Below are positions 43,008-55,059 of a DNA stretch of 64,000 nucleotides, piece after piece. The DNA lies in NCBI GenBank assembly GCA_020152595.1, contig JAIGNY010003204.1:55001-119000 (forward strand). Direction: 5' to 3'. The notes beneath the pieces are model-generated. The model was not told where the DNA came from and searched no databases. It saw only the letters and a program-made list of their open reading frames with translations. The position numbers were made by a program, and so were the translations under genes. The stretch comes from Chiridota heheva (lineage: Eukaryota; Echinodermata; Holothuroidea; Apodida; Chiridotidae). How positions within the stretch are numbered: the stretch's first letter is position 1; every line of letters starts with the position of its first letter.

Positions 43008-43292
43008 GGCCCTAGTCACGAGGGGCCCTAGTCACGAGGGGCCCTAGTCACGAGGGGCCTCAGTCACGAGGGGCCATAGTCACGAGGGGCCCTAGTCACG
43101 AGAGACCCTAGTCACCAGGGGCCCTAGGTACCAGGGGCCCTAGTCACAAGGGGCCCTAGTCACCAGGGGCCCTAGTCACCAGGGGCCCTAGGCACCAGGG
43201 GCCCTAGGCACCAGGGGCCCTAGGCACCAGGGGCCCTAGGCACCAGGGGCCCTAGGCACCAGGGGCCCTAGGCACCAGGGGCCCTAGGCACA
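43008..43292. repeat. 16-bp GC-rich minisatellite, ~18 copies
   Basis: Units of GTCACGAGGGGCCCTA grade along the array from CACGAG through CACCAG to GGCACCAG forms, each homogenised in a block. Contains GGGCCC palindromes. GC content is much higher than in the flanks. Confidence 0.95.
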
Positions 43293-43439
43293 ATATACAT
43301 AAACAAGAAAAGTATTTAAATACAAGATTACAATATACATATATACAAAATAAACACAAACATCACAAAACAAATGTTCAAATGATATGAGAACAGAGCA
43401 ATTTTGCATATAATATTTTAATGTACCTACTGTACAGTA

Positions 43440-44480
43440 TGACAGCTGATTATAATTTTGTCTTTGTAGAAATGACTGGTGTATTAAGTCTACTATGGAA
43501 GCTTGGGGTATTTATCCTCACATTAACAATTGTTAATGTATTTTAAACAAAATATATTTAACTTTTCTCCTATTCTAAGTATTTTCCCTCAAACTTTTCT
43601 TCAAGTGGTATATTATTATTATCCTTGCAAGATTCTGTTTTACTACTTTTCTGGCATGTAATGGTTTTTAAGCCAAAACATCGCAGGAAAAAATTTGATA
43701 GATTATATAAAAACTGAGAAATCTGAGGCAGTGACAACTAGTCTGAATTCAGTCGTTTCTATACAAAACTTCAAACTTGAATATCTCCTTAACGGAATAA
43801 GATTTTGTAAATGCTTTCTTCACCATTTTGTTTCCCTTGAAGTCCTCTTTTATGCAAAATGGACTCGCTTGACCACTGAACTAATCCTTTAACGAAATAA
43901 ACATTTTTAATGCTCTCTTCACTTTTGTTTCCTTTGAAGTCCTCTTTCGTATAAGATAGACTTGCTTGACCACTAAACTAATCCTTTAACGGAATAAGAT
44001 TTATGAATGCTTTCTTCACTATTTTATTTCCGACGACGACGAGTGAACACACAATTACAATGACGGGGTCGTCGCCTGCGTATTCGGTTATGATAGTAAC
44101 ACTGCTATCACGAAACGCTTAATACGACCCGGACGAGAACACAGGTACGACGTACGGACAGACATAACATCGACAACCAAGTCAATGTCCACGGCCTTTG
44201 ATAACCAGTTGTGGTGCACTGGCGTGTCTACCCAACCCAGGCTCGAACCCAGGGCCTCGTGGTCTGTAGACAGGTATGATAACCGCTACACCACAGTTAG
44301 TAGACAATATTTTATTTCCTTTGAAGTCCTCTTTTATATACGATGGACATGCTTGACCACTGAACTAATTCTTTAACGGAATAAGATTTATAAATGCTTT
44401 CTTCACTATTTCATTTCCTTTGAAGTCCTCTTTCATATACGATGGACATGCTTGACCCCTGAACTAGTTCTTTAATCTTT
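43440..44480 (-). mobile_element. MITE family P, copy 3, with its end amplified as a ~98-bp satellite
   Basis: 43440-43890 is the inverted counterpart of the 38.05-38.77 and 14.5-15.08 kb copies (AGAAATGACTGGTGTATTAA, CTTCAAACTTGAATATCTCC). Its terminal segment (AACGGAATAAGATTT...TTTGAAGTCCTCTTT...CTTGACCACTGAACTAATC) is then repeated four times at ~98-bp spacing (43790, 43889, 43987, 44374). Unit three is split by the SINE at 44032-44307. The nearby open frames are not protein-like. Confidence 0.75.
44020..44319 (-). mobile_element. tRNA-derived SINE (family A), full length, with 12-bp TSD
   Basis: SINE body 44032-44307 is flanked by the 12-bp duplication TATTTTATTTCC (44020-44031, 44308-44319). 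On the minus strand the head reads GTGGTGTAGCGGTTATCATA (box A region) and CTGGGTTCGAGCCTGGGTTG (box B GGTTCGAGCC). A body of ~190 bp follows with CGTGGACATTGACTTGGTTG and CGAATACGCAGGCGACGACC, ending in a (CGT)n tail. About 276 bp. It is inserted within one unit of the surrounding satellite. Confidence 0.93.
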
Positions 44481-45035
44481 GAAAATGGAGATCTACCTTT
44501 TACACTTTAAAAAAAAACACGCTAGACTGAAATGTGAGGGCGCTTGTTTTTTTTTGTGTGCGAATTTTACAGATAAATCATGCACAAAAGATCGATAAAC
44601 TTCATGCCCCCATAGTAATAATAATAAGTATTATTTATATAGCATTCAGTGTACCTACTGTGGTGTAGCGGTTATCATACATGTCAACAGACCACGAGGC
44701 CCTGGGTTCAAGCCTGGGTTGGGTAGACACGCCAGTGCACCGCAACTGGTTATCAAAGGCCGTGGACATTGACTTGATTGTCGATGTTATGTCTGTCCGT
44801 ACGTCGAACCTGTGTTCTCGTGATAGATAGCATTGTCAATATCATAACCGAATACTCCAGCGATGACCCCGTCATTGTAATTGTATGTTCACTCGTCGTC
44901 ATAGCGCTCACTTCTACGTAGTCCACTGACGACGTGAGGGCAAAGGTCACTTGAATATTAATATGAACTAGAAATTAGACCGTTGCGTGCTAGATAAGCA
45001 TGTAATTTGTGGGGGACCCCTAAAAATACGCCCTC
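44481..45035 (-). repeat. Dispersed repeat (partner 38.8-39.07 kb) interrupted by nested insertions
   Basis: AAACTTCATGCCCCCATAG (44600-44615) and the downstream GTGAGGGCAAAGG..ACCGTTGCGTGCTAGATAAG (44935-45000) are adjacent in the 38.8-kb copy but separated here by ~310 bp. The inserted DNA carries TAATAATAATAAGTATTATT and the SINE at 44649-44900. Confidence 0.6.
44639..44910 (+). mobile_element. tRNA-derived SINE (family A), internal deletion
   Basis: SINE 44649-44900 in + orientation: CTACTGTGGTGTAGCGGTTA (box A), CTGGGTTCAAGCCTGGG (box B), body, and tail CACTCGTCGTC. It is flanked by ATAGCATTCA (44639-44648) and ATAGCGCTCA (44901-44910), a 10-bp target duplication with two mismatches. 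It lacks a ~20-bp body segment (GGGTCGTATTAAGCG) present in the other copies. Confidence 0.85.
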
Positions 45036-45885
45036 ACTTTCGGTCTAATGCTCCTTCTAATTTTGATTGGTGGTTCAGCGAAGAAGATTGATCTCCCAAA
45101 AAATGTTTACAGAATCAGTTACTCCCATTAAAAAAATTACGTATAACAGATTAACATACAAAATGAGAGAGGTGTGCAAATCACACACCACAAATTTTCA
45201 ATTTTTTTTGCAAGTGGCCTAAGACCGGAAAACTAAAAGTGAATTTTGTGAATTTTGAAGCAATAGAACTACTACCTTCCAATATACCTACATGTATAAT
45301 GGGCTTGAATGATCAAGTTTTTACTTGAATACATAAGAAGGCTCTGAATTAATCGCTGAACTATCACTGAAGCTTTGTGGTGATCGCTGGAAACAAGACT
45401 CTCCAAAATGACGTCATTGTACGTATTAAATGGAACAACAACATGATTGTTAAACATGCATGAAGATAAACAAAGGATGTCAAATGGAAATCTTTATGGC
45501 TGAAAATCGCATTTAGAGGAAACACCAAAATTGTTGTTCTTAAATTTAGAAAGATATCCTATCATAAGTATGGTCTGACTATTTTTAGTTTTTAGAATTT
45601 TCAGGCGTACTTTTCATTTAAGTCTTGGAATGCAGAGACTGGTCAGTTTGAGTCTTAGGTGAAAAAATAAACAGAACTGTATCAACCTCAGGAAAATGAA
45701 CAGAATAATTGTCTGACCATTTTGAAGCTTCAAGCCCCATGAAGCAATATTTATCCTTAAAGGCAACGGTCAGTCAATCATGCACAGTTAATGACTCACA
45801 TCCGGCATATAATACACAACTATTTTTATCACCAGTTTGCAAACAAATTTCTCCCACTAAGACACTTAACACGGATGAGTGATTT
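45036..45885. other. Unassigned stretch
   Basis: No gene or repeat recognised. Confidence 0.4.
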
Positions 45886-45889
45886 CAAT

Positions 45890-46110
45890 CACAAAAAGTT
45901 TCCTGATTACTCAGCACTTTACTTTCTGTAGTCTTATACACACAAATAACCTTGGGACTACTTAGCTGTGGTTTGCTTGGGAATGGCAGATAAGCAATCA
46001 TTGTTTTCAGTTGAAACAATACACTGAAGAAGAAGTCAGGTTGGTAATCGCCATTCCTGAGTTTGCAGGATTAACTCAGGTGTCGTGTGCGGGTAGGCTT
46101 AAAGAGAAAC
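45890..46110 (-). repeat. Dispersed repeat, inverted partner of 8480-8702
   Basis: Reverse complement of the 8.5-kb copy, with moderate divergence (TCCTGATTACTCAGCACTTT, ACAAATAACCTT, AGTCAGGTTGGTAATC). Not adjacent to any polymerase sequence, so the repeat is independent of that remnant. Confidence 0.65.
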
Positions 46111-46539
46111 TTTGGCATTTAGAATTTTCAGTCATAGTTGTATGAGAATTCACTTCTTTTTTTTTCCCCCTTTTTTTTTTAATTATTAAGTGAGGGAGCT
46201 GTTGCTATAAAAATACTGCAAAATCTTCCTGCTTTTCAAAATTTCCTAGAAGAAAAACAAATAAAATTTCAAAGAATTTGCAGGAATAAAACAAGGAAGC
46301 CAACAACCAGAGCCAAAAGGTTTTGTGGTTCCGGTACTTTTTCTTTTCTTCATAAGTTGATTGATTTGCAAAATTTGTATTAACTGTCGTGTCATTGCAT
46401 ATGCGGAAATATTTGTTCCATGATATTTGTTCATAGGCCACACCCGCCATGTGATCAATACAAATGTTGACAACATTAGCATTTGCACAATGATTGACAT
46501 TATTATAGCAAGTATGATGCCAAAACGGTTGCTAACTTA

Positions 46540-47430
46540 TCCTATTTCAACTTAAGCCCCGCCTACTTATTATTATTCAGGACATCGTGTGACCACAACA
46601 TTAGAACATAATGCAGATCATGACCCATCCATGTACCACACATAGCATGCATCTGATACATACTGAGTGAGATACAGAATGGTGTTTACATTATTTAACA
46701 ATTTCAAACTAAGCCATGCCAACCATGCATATTAATGACATCTGTTGATAACATAAGCATGTACACAATAACCAACAAAATTAATATACCCAATATGATG
46801 CAAAACGGACATACAGTTGCTCATTTATTACTTTCAAAATTTTCACTTTAAGCCCCACCCACTTGTTGATATGTATGAAATCACCACCAAATATATTAGG
46901 GCTCTCTGTGCACCCCACATGGCGTGAATCCAGTATATAGTTTTTGAGACATCGTGTTAATAAGCTTTTTGTTTACAAAATCATATTAAGCACGCCGCAA
47001 CAACGCATATTAATGAGAGTCAACGTTTTAACATCATGAACATGTACACACCAGCTAACATAATTATACCAAATATGAAACAAAACATGCGATTGTTAAA
47101 GTATGAACATTTCCAGATTTTTACATTAAGCCCCGCCTTCTCATTAATATGCATGACATTACACCAAAATTAATAGGGCACATCTACAAGCCATGGGCTA
47201 TCTGTGTGCCAAATGTGACATGAATCCAGTTTACCGTCCTTAAGATACCGTGTTTACAAGCTCTTTTCAGAAAAAAACAGATTAAACCTGGCACACTATG
47301 CATATTAATGAAAGTCAACGTTTTTACATCATACACATGTACATACCAGCTAACATAATAATTTTACCGAATATGAAACAAAACAGACATGCGGTTGTTA
47401 AAATATGAACGCTTCCAGATTTTTATCTGA
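46540..47430 (+). repeat. About 280-300-bp satellite, three diverged copies
   Basis: Three head-to-tail units are marked by AAGCCCCGCCTACTTATT (46554), AAGCCCCACCCACTTGTT (46852) and AAGCCCCGCCTTCTCATT (47129), each followed by ATGCATATTAATGA-type and CATGTACACA-type blocks. A single inverted unit lies at 0.9-1.15 kb. No coding potential seen. Confidence 0.85.
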
Positions 47431-47960
47431 GGGCGTATTTTCTCGGAGTCTCAGAGAAAGTCCAGTGCGTGTCTTGTATGTGAGATATACAAGCTAGCAT
47501 AGTCTCTCTAGATTTAAATATTCATAGATTTGCTCGAATCGCGTCGAGTTTAAGTCGGAAATTCGTTGGAGGAGATGCATTTATTTGTGCTTTGAATAGT
47601 TTCTTCTTCATTACAATCCCGTAGGAAATGAGTCTCTTTTTCTTTGCAGCGTCCAAAATGAGTCTGCTTTTATTTTCTGAAATCTAAGTGCGTCCCCGTC
47701 CAGCAGAATGATCAACTGAACATGTAATTTAGTAATAATGACATGGTGGTATCACCTGCTTCATGGGTGATCAATGCAAGTGGTGTCTTTCTAACAATGT
47801 ACGTTCTTCGTGCCTGCTTGCTTTTACTAAAATATCTTCTTCTTTCACTGTACAGCCATCATGCTCTCAGTTCTATTTTTATGAATTATAGACGCATTAT
47901 TCTGTTATTGTATATAATCACCCAAGATTGCCATTATGGGTTGGATACTCATTCATACAT
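47431..47960. other. Unassigned stretch
   Basis: No repeat and no supported gene before the (TA)n region. Confidence 0.4.
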
Positions 47961-47962
47961 TT

Positions 47963-48720
<758 letters not shown>

Positions 48721-48829
48721 TAAATCCATATATATATGTATATATATAAATATATGATATATGTTATGTTGATAAATTATATTATATATAATATGTTAAT
48801 AAATGCAAATAACTTTGCATTTATCAACA

Positions 48830-49930
48830 TGAATGACATCTGCCATGTTTGGGACCAAAAAACTAACTTATCCAGATCAGTTTGCAAATATGAAGAATTC
48901 CTGGCATCATCAACACCCTGTACAGCTTAGTGTCATCAGCAAATCTACAAATCCTGGAGCCATGGGATACATCAATATCATTAATGAAGATTAAGAAAAA
49001 AATCGGACCTAACACAGAACCCTGAGGAACACCACTTGTAGCCTTCTTCCATGGAGATACTTCACCATTAACAACAACTCTTTGTAAACTAACCAAGATT
49101 TTATCCAACTGGCACACTTTCTCTCCACACCAAGCGCTCTTGTTTTCAACATGAGCCTACCCAATGGAACCTTATCAAATGCTTTAATTGGAAATCTAAA
49201 TACATGATATCCACATTATGACATGAATCAGCTAGTTTTAGTAACACCGTTAAGAAACTCCAATAAATGAGAAACACAAGACCTCTTAAGTAAGAACCCA
49301 TGCTGGGACAAATTCAACAAACCATTGACCAGTAAATGATCTAGTACAACATCATTAGCAATGGACACCATGACATTGTACACAGCACTAGTAAGATTCA
49401 CTGGCTTATAATTACAGGGCAAACTGTGGTCACCTTTTTTTTTATATAGGAGTGACATCAGCAATTCTCAAATCATTAGGAAGAACACCAATATCAGCGC
49501 ACTTTGAAAAGATAATACTCAGGGGAACAGAAAGAGTACCAGAACACTCATCAGACAGCAGGGTGTATACCGTCTAGACCAGGTGCTTTCTTTACATTTA
49601 AACCCTTTAAATTCTTAGACACAACATCAACTGAAAAATCAACATCCTTAACTCTGTTAACTGGAGAGCTTACACTAAGATAATCCCCAACATCATCAGC
49701 AAGGAACTCCTTAGTAAAAACAGACACAATGCACTAGTCAATCCTCATCCATATCCTCTTACTACTATTGACAGATTGATAGTAGCAACATCATTACCCT
49801 GATGAGCACCAAGAACCTTCTTGGTCAGTTGGTTGCTTGCTTTGAGCAAACATAAGAATGAAACGATTATCTTAACCTCTTGGACAAACGTTTTCCAAAA
49901 AGAACTTTAGTATTTTTTATCAAACTCATT
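48830..49930 (-). pseudogene. CR1/Jockey-like LINE reverse transcriptase remnant
   Basis: On the minus strand, in order from 49.9 to 48.85 kb: linker (NQLTKKVLGAHQGNDVA); RT block KKKGDHSLPCNYKPVNLTSA and LLNLSQHGFLLKRSCVSHLL (49464-49228); a broken motif-A region (VDIMYLDF, ~49195); then SGVPQGSVLGPIFFLIFIND and CRFADDTKLYR (49117-48890). The FADD catalytic pair is intact, but stops and frameshifts separate the blocks and the C-terminal region is lost against the AT-rich tract. No endonuclease domain was found. Confidence 0.85.
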
Positions 49931-50495
49931 GCGAGAAGCAATCTGTTTTGTCCATCGTGGTTTTCAACGTGAAAACTTCAAGTACTGCGCTAAAGAGAAT
50001 ACAGGATCCAAACTCAATAACAATTGAGTCCATGGGATCTATTTTTTGCATTGCAAAGACGGGAAATATCCATTTTAAGGCGATGCTCCCACAACAAACG
50101 AAATAGCATACGGCATCGAGTCGAGTGTAATCATCGGCCACCCTCCACTTGATGAAAGGGTATGATATAATTATTTTGAATACACATCTGGGTAAATGAT
50201 ACTCCATGCTGACGTTGAGTTGACAACAATCTTCAGTGGGAAGACTGAAATTACAAGTAGCAGTGCGAAGAGCAGAGCAAACCCAAAACCCTTCCTTGCA
50301 TTGAAATATTGGTATGTCGCGTTCCACATTTCTAAAGTCAAAAAGTATAAGAGATAAAACACACTTCATAAAAGTCACCGTCTTATTCCATGTAGTTTTC
50401 AATGCTTGTCTTACGCAGGAATGTCTGCAATATTGGCTGATGTTGACCGTGTGAGTCTTCGTCAGCTTTACGTAGTTTGAATTAATTTGATCCAT
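49926..50495 (-). CDS. Unrecognised 189-codon open frame
   Basis: An uninterrupted frame from ATG (50495) to stop in non-repetitive DNA, long for this AT-rich sequence. It is Cys-rich (about 17 Cys) with hydrophobic stretches (FMKCVLSLILFDF, YFVCCGSIALKWIFPVFAM) but no signal peptide, motif or family that I recognise. It lies directly upstream, on the same strand, of the LINE remnant ending near 49930, so it may be part of that element, a pseudogene, or chance. No flanking splice sites or promoter were established. Confidence 0.2.
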   Translation of the reverse strand: MDQINSNYVKLTKTHTVNISQYCRHSCVRQALKTTWNKTVTFMKCVLSLILFDFRNVERDIPIFQCKEGFWVCSALRTATCNFSLPTEDCCQLNVSMEYHLPRCVFKIIISYPFIKWRVADDYTRLDAVCYFVCCGSIALKWIFPVFAMQKIDPMDSIVIEFGSCILFSAVLEVFTLKTTMDKTDCFSQ

Positions 50496-50925
50496 TCTGT
50501 ATTTTCATATGATTCGCAAAAGTTTTTCCTACAGCCCTATAAAGCCCAGTAACATGAGGTTGGTATATTATGATTGAATTATTGCACGTAGCCATACATT
50601 CAACTTACTTCAGTGCAGTAATCCAGTAATCACACGAGAACAAAATAATACGTCATGATGTCCGAGTGAAGCAACCAACTGCTGGGTGTTGAAATACTGC
50701 AATGAGGTATTTGTAAGGTTAGGCAAGGTTCAGTATAAGGATTTAAAGCATAACAATGAGGATTCATACTGTCATATGGCTCTTTGTAGGCTATAGGCTT
50801 TAAGGGTAACAATGATGATTTTATGTTGGGTTTACTAAAAAGGGAATGCATGGAAAGGCAGCTGCAGTACGGAGAACAATAACAAAGATTAAAAGCGCTT
50901 TGTAATTTAGTCAGTCCCAATTCTT
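50496..50925. other. Unassigned stretch
   Basis: Nothing recognised. Confidence 0.4.
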
Positions 50926-50929
50926 TAGG

Positions 50930-51200
50930 CCGCAGCTCTAGATCAGCATCTTGAATTTGACTGGAAATGAATAAACACCACGTTTTCACGCTTTTCTTCT
51001 CGAAGAGCGCAGAACCAGATATGATGTTGCCGTCCTACCATCGGGACCGACGGCTTAACGTCTCCGAAGGACAGTGTGCACCATTCAACCATCGCCACTT
51101 CTCTCAACGGCTGAATGAGGAGTAGAAGCTGCAGATAAAATGCTTTCGTTTTGATGATCGGCGTACTAAATCTGTTTGCATAGCCAAATAGCCGAATTCA
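50930..51200 (-). mobile_element. SINE family B body
   Basis: Shares CCTACCATCGGGACCGACGG, CTTAACGTCTCCGAAGGACA, CCACTTCTCTCAACGGCTGA and TGATGATCGGCGTA with the copies at 7.2 and 55.1 kb. The tRNA-like head is absent or too decayed to see. Confidence 0.65.
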
Positions 51201-52156
51201 ACCAAATTGTTCTGGTTACTTGAAACATACCCTTGATAGGAAGACGTTAGTTATGATTAGACCACTTTATATGTATACGAACAAGACCAGCGGCGTGTCC
51301 ACAAGGGCTGTTCCGTCCAGTGGTATTATAGATGAAAGAACATAAAGAATGTAGCGCAAGGCCCAAAAAGGAGAGACGGAACGCACAGTTTTAATAAAGC
51401 TTCTGAAATATATTGTAAACTGGTTTATACTCCAACTCTGACTATGACTATAACTTTCTCTTGCTATCTCTAACTGACAGACTCAATCTAAACGATTGCA
51501 ACTGTTTCTGACCTCTTATAAAAGAACCTTCTAGTTTAAATACAAAAAGAAGCACGTCATAAAACTTCATGGAAAAATCATCTTACTCATGATTGGCAAA
51601 TTCTACGTCTAGGAAAACCACCAACCAAGATAATGACTTAACGCCCTGAGGTACCAATACCGAGAAAAGCGATGACGTTATCTAAGGTCCACAGATTTAA
51701 TGGCAATAGAGCAAAAGGTCTGGCCTCTTATAAATGTGCAAACCGTAGCAAATTGAAAGTGATATACTTAGATTTCCATGAAGACTTATACGTAAACAAT
51801 GATAAAGAAAGTTCATGAAAAATGATATCGTGAATTTAAAAATGTAAATAATGATGAAAATTGAAGCAAAAGTTATTTTCAAGTGCTCGTTTGAACTCGT
51901 TTGAACTGCCTTTGTTCCAGTCTTTTTTTGTGTGGGTAGTTTGAATCATACATGTTTGTTTAATTTGATACCCTTCAGCACTTTAATTTGCTATATAGTG
52001 GTAAAAATTCAAAGTTAATGGTCAAAATACCAATATACGGGAATATATATAAAGCTATTAAAACAAAATAAAAAAAATAATTCTTTATTTTTCATTTTTC
52101 AAAACTTGCACATACGAAAGTACTGTAGATATAACCACACATCAACACTTGGATTT
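51201..52156. other. Unassigned stretch
   Basis: No gene recognised. Around 51290-51410 a stretch ending in TTTTAATAAAGCTTCTG resembles a polyadenylation region of a retroelement, but no second copy was found in the window. Confidence 0.35.
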
Positions 52157-52505
52157 TTAATAAAATATTAATTCAAAACAGGTCAAATTTGTGTGTATTT
52201 TCCTCTCCAGATGAAAAAGTATATGGTTTTGCCATTGTTGGGGATTTTTTTTTACTTGCTTTTCAATTAATGGTGCAAAATCCCCGAGATATTCTTGTTG
52301 CAAGGTAGTAACTGTACGTCTTTTTGCTTCCGCATTATGAAAACATATGTATAACATTTTGACAGAAATATCACTTCTGTTTAGTTTTAACAGTAATAAT
52401 TTGATTTGTAATTTTTCAGTTTTACAGTCTTCAAAGCATTTTTGCTGCCCACCTGAGGATAGCCCGGTATTTTGTATTTGAGCCATATGATTCAACCAGG
52501 GAATT
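52157..52505 (-). other. Open frame of unknown origin
   Basis: A 151-codon frame (52157-52612) is open on the minus strand, but its first ~35 codons lie in the MITE at 52511-52819, so the ATG is not ancestral. The rest (KLNRSDISVKMLYICFHNAE, RRTVTTLQQEYLGDFAPLIE) has a plausible protein composition but matches nothing I recognise. It may be a pseudogene fragment. Confidence 0.2.
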
Positions 52506-52824
52506 ATTATGCACTTGTCAATTGTGTGACTCACCCCTACACCCCGGACAAGGTGAGTCATTGCACCAAAGTGGGTGGACAAAACATGTATACTGACGCA
52601 CCCCTTAGTCACTTAAGTAACTGGCATTTTTTGTAAAATGACTAACCCCAAACAGATCACCTCTGTGCAAAGTCAATGGAGCTGAAGTAAATTGACCCAC
52701 CCCAGAGTCACTCTGGTGACTGACAATTCGGTAAAATGTCGCACATGTGAGTCACAATGACTCACCTTTGACTGATATTGTCGGGGGTAGTAGGGGTGAG
52801 TTATACAACTGACAAGTGCATTAT
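52506..52824. mobile_element. MITE with 30-bp TIRs and ATTAT target duplication
   Basis: The element 52511-52819 begins GCACTTGTCAATTGTGTGAC TCACC and its other end, reverse-complemented, begins GCACTTGTCAGTTGTATAAC TCACC; 27 of the first 30 positions agree. ATTAT flanks both sides (52506-52510, 52820-52824). The interior holds several TGAGTCA/TGACTCA-like palindromes (GTGAGTCATTG, GTGACTCACC). Non-coding. Confidence 0.88.
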
Positions 52825-53041
52825 TTCTTTATGATTTGTAAGATTAAATTATTCACATCGTAAGTTCAAGAGTCGGGAGGGTTTTTTTTGAGAGTGAACC
52901 TGCATTTTATAGTTACTCCTTATTTTTCAATCATAAATTCTCTACAAGTTGTAGATTTTCAAAAATAGGAATTGTATACCAGCTACAGTACAACAATCCT
53001 CGTATGGCAATCCCAATGTCAACAGTACTGAGGGATGTGAA

Positions 53042-53303
<262 letters not shown>

Positions 53304-53447
53304 TGACAACTTTCCTCACCTCAAGCTGTCTTCGTACTGAAAATACCCAAGCCTATCATCTGCCCCATGTCTTTCTTTCCCCGCACTGCCCGTGATTGTA
53401 AATAAACGTCGTTATCTTGCTAGGAAACAGATTTCTTGACGTACTAG

Positions 53448-54287
53448 TTAGCCCTACAGTGGAAAGTTTGTTTTCTCCACGCTGAAGATTTACAACATAA
53501 TTTATACCTAGCAAAATACTATACTTCAATTTTCGTTTATACCACTATAATTTTAATGCATTTCTTTATAAATCTGAGAGAGAAATTATGCCAAACTTCG
53601 TCAAACTAGCTAAGCTCCACGCCAAAGATCATTGGCATGACATACATCCAGACTGGATCAGTGCACAGACTTTCAGCAGGGAGTTGTGATCTCCCGGCTT
53701 TCAGCCACATGATTGAACTTGGTTGACACTTTACTGGAAGAAGATTTTGATTTGAACGTAGGCCTAGTAAATAGATATAAACTGCCATGGCATGTAGCAG
53801 GTTTTTTTAAATATATTTTGTTATCACAACTTCCAATGCAAGTTAAACACAGCTAAGGTTAAACTTTAGCTCATTAACACCAACACTTTACAGCAGAACT
53901 AACGTTAGGACCCTAGCAATCATTCAATTTCAACCAACAGCTAAAAACACTAAGTGATCTTGGCTCCAAATCGAAGCTCTTGAGTTCATGAAGCATAACA
54001 GTTGATACCACCATGGTCCTCTAGATTGTTTTTGTTTTAAAACTCTTCACTCTCAGACTGTAGACTAATCAAACCTCTTCCAAACGGCCGTGAACGTGAT
54101 CTCACAGTCAGACAATCCCACGTGTGTGCACATCTGCCCTTGCACGAAATCAAAAGTAAAAAGCGATCCTTCAGTCCTAACTCCTTGTTTACATAGTAAA
54201 AGGATCAGCTGTGCCGAACTTATCAAGTACATTATGGCCCAAAATAAACAAGATCCGACGCGCACCAACAGCGCGTTTGCGTACTAG
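53448..54287 (+). repeat. 0.8-kb direct duplication, copy 1
   Basis: Aligns over its length with 61478-62243 at high identity with small indels: ACAGTGGAAAGTTTGTTTTC, GCTAAGCTCCACGCCAAAGA, GGGAGTTGTGATCTCCCGGC and AATAAACAAGATCCGACGCG in both. Copy 1 has ~40 bp extra near 53775-53820. Both end in GCGTACTAG. No open frame is conserved between the copies. It could be a dispersed non-autonomous element. Confidence 0.85.
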
Positions 54288-55055
54288 TTGTATGCAAACT
54301 TTTCAAGAAACGAATAATTGCAGAGTGACGTCCTTAGAATAGACATCTTGGATTTTCTTTGACTTCAGAATAAACAGACAAGTTGAGACAACAGATACCT
54401 ATTATTTAACTTTTAAGCGAAGCAAATCATTTTGTAATGTTATTCACTTGATAACGGTTAGTGTCATGATTTACAAATTATACCTGCATCAGGCATAAGC
54501 AAGCAATCAGCAAAAATAGAGCCAAAGTTACGTTGAACTCTACGTTACAACTTGACTAACGTTGGGCTAGCCTAAATTAGCCCTACCTTAAGTTAATTAA
54601 CGTTGTTCTGTTGTTACAGAGCTGCAGACTGACAGATAACGGAACTAAGATACATTTCACAATACACTGACTAAAACAGAAACTTAAACTTGAATTTGTA
54701 AGAGTAAGTAACTACAGTATAGAATACAGGCTCACTTCGAAGAGTGTTGGAGAGCGTAACACTTGTTGAGTATAGACGTATTTTCACAACTTACGTTTAT
54801 TACTTGGAAATTTTACCTTTAGCTGTGGATTTTTTACCCTCACGTGGATATACATTATTTTGTTTACCTGTCTGAAGGCTATTTGTGCTTTTTTTTGTAT
54901 TGTTTAATTGTTCATTCTTGTTTACTTTAGTGCATTTTCCGTGTCTGTTATTTTCGCGTAGCGTGAACCTAATGTTATTTAGCCTTGTTTGTATATGATC
55001 CTCCCTTACGGGAACTCGGCAAGACTCCTATATGAAGCATAGACGCCAAGCTATA
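54288..55055. other. Unassigned stretch
   Basis: No gene or repeat recognised. Confidence 0.4.
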
Positions 55056-55059
55056 GCCT

